Origin: Zeus faber
Taxonomy: Eukaryota; Chordata; Actinopteri; Zeiformes; Zeidae
Direction of reading: 5' to 3'
Length of the DNA: 64,000 nucleotides
NCBI GenBank assembly: GCA_960531495.1
Contig: OY482865.1
Location: forward strand, 14,773,787-14,837,786
How positions within the stretch are numbered: position 1 is the stretch's first letter; every line of letters begins with the position of its first letter. Below the pieces are notes generated by a model. That model did not search any database. It was not told the DNA's origin and worked only from the letters and a program-made list of their open reading frames with translations. Below are positions 58,180-64,000 of the stretch, piece by piece. The translations under genes were made by a program, and so were the position numbers.

Positions 58180-58990
58180 AGGAAGGATTGTTCAACATTA
58201 AATCCACTGACAGGTGAAGTGAAAAACATTGATCTTCTCGTTACAATGGCACCCTTCAAGGGGTGGGATGTATTAGGCAGCAAGTGCACGGTCAGTTCTT
58301 GAAATTGATGTGTTGGGAGCAGGAATAATGGCAAATTGTGATGGCTAAATGACTGGGTCAGAGCATCTCCAAAACGACAGATCTTGTGGGGTATACCCGG
58401 TATGCAGTGCTTCTAGTACCTACCAAATGTGGTCCAAGGAAAGACATTTGGTGAATCAGTGACACGGGGCACGGGGGCCCATGGGCTCATTGATACACGT
58501 GGGGAGCGAAGTTTAGCCGGTCTGGTCTGATCCCACAGAAGAGCTACTGTAGCACAAATTGCTGCAAAAGTTAATGCTGCTATGATAGAAAGGTGTCAGA
58601 ACACACAGTGCATCACAGCTTGCTGCGTATGGGGCTGCGTAGCCGCACCGCTGCAGAGTGCCCATGCTGACGCCGAACGCCTACAATGGGCACTTGACCA
58701 TCAGAACTGGACCGTGGAGCAATGGAAAAAGGTGGCCTGGTCTGATGAATCACATTTCCTCTACATCATGTGGATGGCCGGGGTTAGGATCTGATCGAGC
58801 ATTTGTGCTGGAACAAGAAGCCCAATCCATGTGGGCCCCACCTCGCAAGGTACAGGATTTAAAGGGTCTTCTTATAGGTCTGACACCTCAGGACACCTTC
58901 GACAGGTCAGAGCTGTTTTAGCGGCACAAGGGGGAGCTACACAATATTAGTTGTTATTCGTGGTGGTTTAATGTTGTGGCTGTTTGGACC
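58180..58990 (+). mobile_element. Tc1-like transposon, both ends kept, decayed
   Basis: The left end reads CAACATTAAATCCACTGACA and the right end GTGGTTTAATGTTGTGGCTG, which are inverted repeats of one another with some mismatches. The family leader GGGATGTATTAGGCAGC follows at 58263. The interior holds transposase pieces in several frames: ATVAQIAAKVNA-like codons near 58545, MLTPNAYNGHLTI-type codons near 58660, then NWTVEQWKKVAWSDESHF at about 58695-58755. The element is about 800 bp, half the expected length, with frameshifts and a missing catalytic middle. It shows what the terminal ~60 bp look like in copies that did not acquire a (CA)n tract. Confidence 0.85.
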
Positions 58991-60101
58991 AACTGTTCAA
59001 TAAAAGACTTACCTTTCACTTGTTGTCATGCTTTTTCCTCCTTTTGGATTTTTCTCCTACACTAAAAGGGTAGGAGGTAGGCTACAAATTTGGCCCACAT
59101 AGAGCCTGTGATAGTGTCTCTCGAGCGTATTGAGACTAACTCAGCCCTCCACTCTAAATAAAATCTACAGCATTGCAAATCGGCCTTGAACATCATTATG
59201 TCACAGACATCACCCCTCACATAAGTCACTCCCACGAACCTGGACCCTGTGTAGTGTGCCTGCAGCTATATATTTTATTATTGTTATTATTACATAATTA
59301 TATGGAACTTTTTCCTTCGTCACCTTCTCTAACTTAATTTTGTCATTGACTTTTGACCATCTTTTAGTGTTTTAGTCTTTTTGATGCCCTCTTTTGATGT
59401 ACCATATGTGCCCATCTTAGTCTTTAGTCCATCATTCTCCCTCTTCTTGCATCTTCTTTCCCCTTGCTTAAAGGAGCGATCTGTGACATAGGAGGAAAGT
59501 TAAAGGAAGCCCTAGAAACTACAACTACACTGGCTAACATGTCTCCTCCTCGCTGACCCCAAACTGAACCCAGACCTCTCTCACCACTCCCCATCCACAT
59601 GAGCTAGGGTGGCCTCAAATTGACAAATATATCCTTTTCCAAGCTGTTTTACAAAGCAAGATTACATCAAATTTGTATAACAAGTCCAGAAAAGATTTCT
59701 GTGAATTAAATTGACTATGTTGTTGCAGCATCAACAATGAACATCTTGCTTGTGTGGGTAACACTGTATCTTAAAGTTAGGTCCCTTACCCATCCGACAA
59801 ATGTAAGACCTCTGTATTGGCCTTGGAGTTTAAAAAAATGCTAAGCTCCCTCAGCGTAGAAATGCTGCACGGGGTTTCACCTGTGTTATGGCAAAGATAC
59901 ATTTTTACCGAAACCATTTCTTGGATGTAAGTGACATAGTTTTGTGGACAGGGATTGAGTGGGGGTTTGGCGGTGAGGGGCATTTGCTTCAAAACAGAGT
60001 CCCGACCGGATTACCTGTTTTGAGAGCTTGAAATTAAATCAGCCATTGAGGAAGCAGTGGACTGACTGGCATTGATTAATTGACTGCAAATCTCTGCTGA
60101 G

Positions 60102-61370
60102 AGATATGCGATATGGGGGCGATATGGCCAAAAATGTTATCACAACAACATATTTCATACCATTTGATTATGATATTCATATATATATAAAATCAGAATT
60201 GCTAATAAATGCTTTTTGTATGCCATGACACATTTTAAAAACACATGTATTAACGTTTTAACAAAAAAATCTGGATTTTTAAAAACAAATATATATTTTA
60301 TTGCAAGCTTAAAATTATGTTAAATCCCCCCCCCCCAAAAAAAATATTGTCATTCATAGATAACTTTACACAAGCCGGCTGTAAAGCATCATATTCATCT
60401 CCAAGCAGGTTTGACAATGAATTATTTTACATTCTGGATATATTTATGGATATTGATATGCGGCTTAGAGAGAGCGCGCATCTAAGAGATCTGTTTCCTG
60501 GTAGTGATCAATGATCTGTTAACTGAGTGATTGATGGCTGATCACATGGTTTCCAGTGGTAATAGAAGCCCTTCATTTATTTCTAATTATTCATAATTTA
60601 ATTATATTAATATTATACAAGTAATAACCTGATGACGCAACTTCATCATCGGCCCATCCGTGCCACCACCGTGTCCAAATCCTCCATCTGTTTCCTCGCT
60701 GCAAGCACGAAACAGCCTCCATGGAATTGATACATAGAAAACAACCTTTATATAAATTAGTGGTTGACCAATATGGGCTTTTCAACGGCCAAAGCCGGTA
60801 TTTAGTGAGCAGAGTGGCCGATATATAATGCCAATATCATGTTTTTTTTGCATCTGATAAAATATAGTTTAATAATAACAAATGACACAAAATTCCTGAA
60901 CTTAAATAAACATTTATTTTACATTTAGGTTGTTGTCTGCATTGTCTTTGCAGTGCACTTATTAAAAAAAAAAAAAAGAAATCAGCTAAACAAATGTTCA
61001 CAGGTCATCCCTTTGTCATTTCTATGTTTCAGCTGTGCTAACAGCCATTGTTTATAGACTAATGGCCTTCATTATCCCCAGCGCAGGGATTAGCCGGAGC
61101 TCTCTGTTCACTGGAAGCAGAAGAAGAATGCTCTTAGTTTAGCTTAGCGCCCTAACCCAATCATCATTTGGGGTGGAATAAAGAGAAGCACTTCACACAT
61201 AATTGAAACCAAGTCTGTTAAACTTTGGCAAACACTTTATTTTGCTTTTTTTGTCTGTTTTTTTTAAAGCACAACAGAGCAGGATGGGTTTTGTTTATCC
61301 TTCTCTCCCTTCACATCAATGACTTCTCAGTTTAAATGAAAAAAAATCGTATCGGTATTGGTTCTAACCG
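60102..61370. repeat. hAT-like fragments with GATATGG / GGTTGACC ends
   Basis: At 60102-60240 the words GCGATATGGGGGCGATATGG and the following AT-rich stretch resemble one common fish repeat terminus. At 60758 a second starts TAGTGGTTGACCAATATGGG, with GGCCGATATATAATGCCAAT after it, a known fish hAT type. GTATCGGTATTGG near 61350 may be its far side. The interior is AT-rich and non-coding; boundaries are uncertain. Confidence 0.4.
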
Positions 61371-64000
61371 GGAAAACTGATCTTGTACTGATCATCTCAT
61401 CACACCTCACTGCCTTATCGTATAGCGATCATTTCTTATCAGGGAAGAAAAGTCATGAGACTTGTAGAATCTGTTTGTGTTCTTTCTCAGACTTTTTGTT
61501 GTACAAACTCGTTCCCAAAGATAGAAGCAGATGTCCAGTCACTGTGCTGATATGCCGGAATGGGTGTGCCCGGTTTTTTTCCCCTCGCCCTTTTCTCTCC
61601 TAATGCAAATGTCTTCTGCCGTCCCGGCCCCATCGCTGGTCAGCGTGCATGATTAGGATTCACACGGCGTCCAGCTCTGTGCGTTCATCACGATGTTGCC
61701 GTGCCAACTTCCAGGGCCAATGGAAATAGATGTCTTTCTCTGAGCAATGTGGGGGTGAAAACACAGTAATTCACTGCGGCGAGGGGAGCTAAATCTTCTT
61801 GACTTTTAGCTTCCTTGGGAGCAAAGATGAAGATGTGTTCCTCATCTGGACACGCACAAACACATTAACACATACCCCCCCCCCCCGCTTCCTTGGGTTC
61901 GTCAAAACAAAATTCCTACCCCGGCAAGTGGTTTCTTTCAGCCATTGGCGGTAACAGATCATCTTTCAGGGCCTTCCCACACCCACTGCTCATAGACCAC
62001 AGCTAATTTTTTTGTTGTTCTGTGGATACCTTCCCCGTATTGGATCAGTTATACTCCTCACCGGATGGATAGTTTCTACACAATGATTCATTGTGCACAC
62101 TGACAAAAGCTCTGTCACGGCCCGCCAACGCCGTCACTTTCTTGTTGTCTGGCACGCTTTATTTTTTAACGTTTTTTTTTATACATAATCACAAGTCTGC
62201 TAGTCTAGGTAATTTGAAGCCTGCCCCCAACAAATAATGATACCCCTGCCACCTAACCGCCAAATCACATCTCAAATGGCAGCCTGTCTCCCAGCGAAAT
62301 CACCGCGTACAGTACCCGTACCGCTGCAAAATCGGTGACCTTGCAATACCCTCCATAAAATTCTGAAATCCCACAATTCCCCAGCAGGCTCTGTTGCAGG
62401 TGATTGTTAGGCTTGGTGTGTCTGGATGAATTGGGCCTATTAATGCTTGTAACATGACCGAAGAGAGTGTGCCGGATAATCTGGTGTAGTTGGCACAAGT
62501 TACTGCAGAATGCTTTCCTGCAACTTTTTAAAGAAGCTGTTGGGAAGTGGAAAACACACAGCACCACTGGTATGAAATAGCCTGGGAACCAGACACATCT
62601 GCACCTCGTGTACGTCTGGCCACCCTCCCATTCAAGCGGATTTCCACTCAGCCTTGCCAGGGCCGGGGCAATCCCAACAGTTTATCTGATGTGGGGCGGG
62701 TTTGATACAACGATAATGCAGGTGAGAGCCGTCGAGGCACCTTACCAAGATGGCTGCCGCTGATGCAGAACAGTGTTGAATCCGCTATCGTGACTGTATT
62801 AAACAAACTGGACGGTGTATTTTCTATCAAAAGCTTTTGTTGATTACTTTCGACAGGATTTGGTAGAAGTTTAGTTTACCAACTGGCTCAGCGCCACCTC
62901 ACAAGTTTCGTTGCTCTGATTGGATGTACTAGGTCTATCCAATTGCGTCCAAAGACATTTTGGTCTGCGCCCGTAGGTAACGCCCCTTGGAAATTGAAAA
63001 ATTAACAGAGAGATTCCAGACCAATACGCCTTTGCGAATTAGTCTTACACATGCAAACAGATACCACATACAGCAAAATATATAGGAAAGAATTGTGTTG
63101 AATGGAGATGTGTTTGGGTGGCAATATATTTATATTCACACAGTTGGTGTACATAGTTGGGTGTTGGTCACTGTACCTGCAAATTTAATTTCCATCGAAA
63201 TAAAATTGAACAGACACTTATTAAACGTGCAGGAGTTTTCCCCTCTCTCTCGCTCTCTCTCTCCCCTCTCGCTCCTCTCTTTTTCTCTCTGCCTCAGTTA
63301 TTCCTCTTGGGGGATTTAGGAGTCACGTTAAGCGTGTCTAATCTGCGAGCACAGCTAGCTCAGCGTCAAATGTTTGGTACAAGCCTTACCTGCCTCCTCT
63401 CACAATACAACTCAACCACAACAGCTGGCCATCCGTGCAGCGTGGAGACGACGGCGGGCAGAGGGCTTGAAAAATATTTTAACGAATATCCCAGATACAA
63501 TATATCACCACCCTCATCCCCTTTTGCCTACTTGGAGCTCTGTGACCTCAAGTGTGCTTTGCAAAAGCAGTGTAAGTTGGCCGGAATCCCCCTGTGGTGG
63601 GGGGCTGTATTGGGACGAGCTACGAAACATATAATGGTGGCAGAATAAACGTCATTAAAATCATAGTCAATTCAATCAGCGCATGTCCTCCCACTCAGCT
63701 GGCTCCCAATCGCTTAGAAGAGTCAGATGCAGATTGACTTCTCCAGAGAGCCACTACACAGGGAGCACGTGACCGATGCTCCTGTGGCTGGTCGGATGCG
63801 AGGTATGGGTGGGGGGGAGCCCGGAGGGGCGTCAGTCTCCCACAAAGGGGACCGTCCCGGGCCTCGCATTGTGAGGAGGGGAGTGCTGTTGGAAATCCTG
63901 CTAATGCAGGCAGATCTGAGACACGCACGCACAGCACGATTTTTGCCTCAAATCCCTTTTCTGCGTGTTAGCATTTCAACACAGCTCTGGGGGATTAAAG

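Noticed and set aside
62570-63030. Possible MITE between GCCTGGGAACCAGAC and GATTCCAGACC
   Set aside because: The two words are not inverted repeats of each other and no target duplication was found.

Overview
The window is vertebrate nuclear DNA, almost certainly from a teleost fish. It holds two recognisable host genes: two internal exons of snd1 (Tudor-SN) on the + strand and the whole single-exon coding region of lrrc4 (netrin-G ligand 2) on the - strand. The fish assignment rests on the density of Tc1-like and hAT-like elements, a fish-type tRNA-derived SINE, a DIRS-like retrotransposon fossil and very abundant (AC)n tracts. The species cannot be named from the sequence.

Layout. An snd1 exon lies at 2042-2183. 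A 20.5-kb intron follows to 22656, then the next exon at 22657-22766. The splice phases join exactly and the joined protein matches the start of the fourth staphylococcal-nuclease domain of SND1. I found no later snd1 exon, so the next intron seems to run past 64000. lrrc4 sits inside that intron in the opposite direction (CDS 47191-50055, AT-rich 3' UTR just below it, GC/CpG-rich likely 5' region at about 51.2-52.3 kb). The same nesting, LRRC4 inside an SND1 intron, is known in human.

Most notable: the predicted Lrrc4 protein has 954 residues, against about 653 in mammals. The extra length is almost all one block of about 270 residues in the cytoplasmic tail, built of tandem tyrosine/lysine/proline/histidine repeats with a core period near 17 residues. 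The block lies between two conserved landmarks of the mammalian tail and leaves the C-terminal PDZ ligand ETQI intact. It appears to have grown from the single Tyr-Asn-Thr-Tyr-Lys-Pro motif found there in mammals. The extracellular part carries two smaller oddities: a one-residue insertion that creates an RGD triplet between two leucine-rich repeats, and five collagen-like Gly-X-Y triplets in the juxtamembrane stalk.

The rest is intron filled with repeats: four copies of one Tc1 family (7.2, 28.6, 36.3 and 58.2 kb), several hAT-type non-autonomous elements (the best has perfect 15-bp inverted ends and a perfect 8-bp target duplication), a SINE, a solo LTR, a deleted DIRS-like element with inverted ends, and unclassified dispersed repeats shared between distant parts of the window. 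There are more than twenty long dinucleotide tracts. No rRNA, tRNA, CRISPR array or prokaryote-like gene was found.
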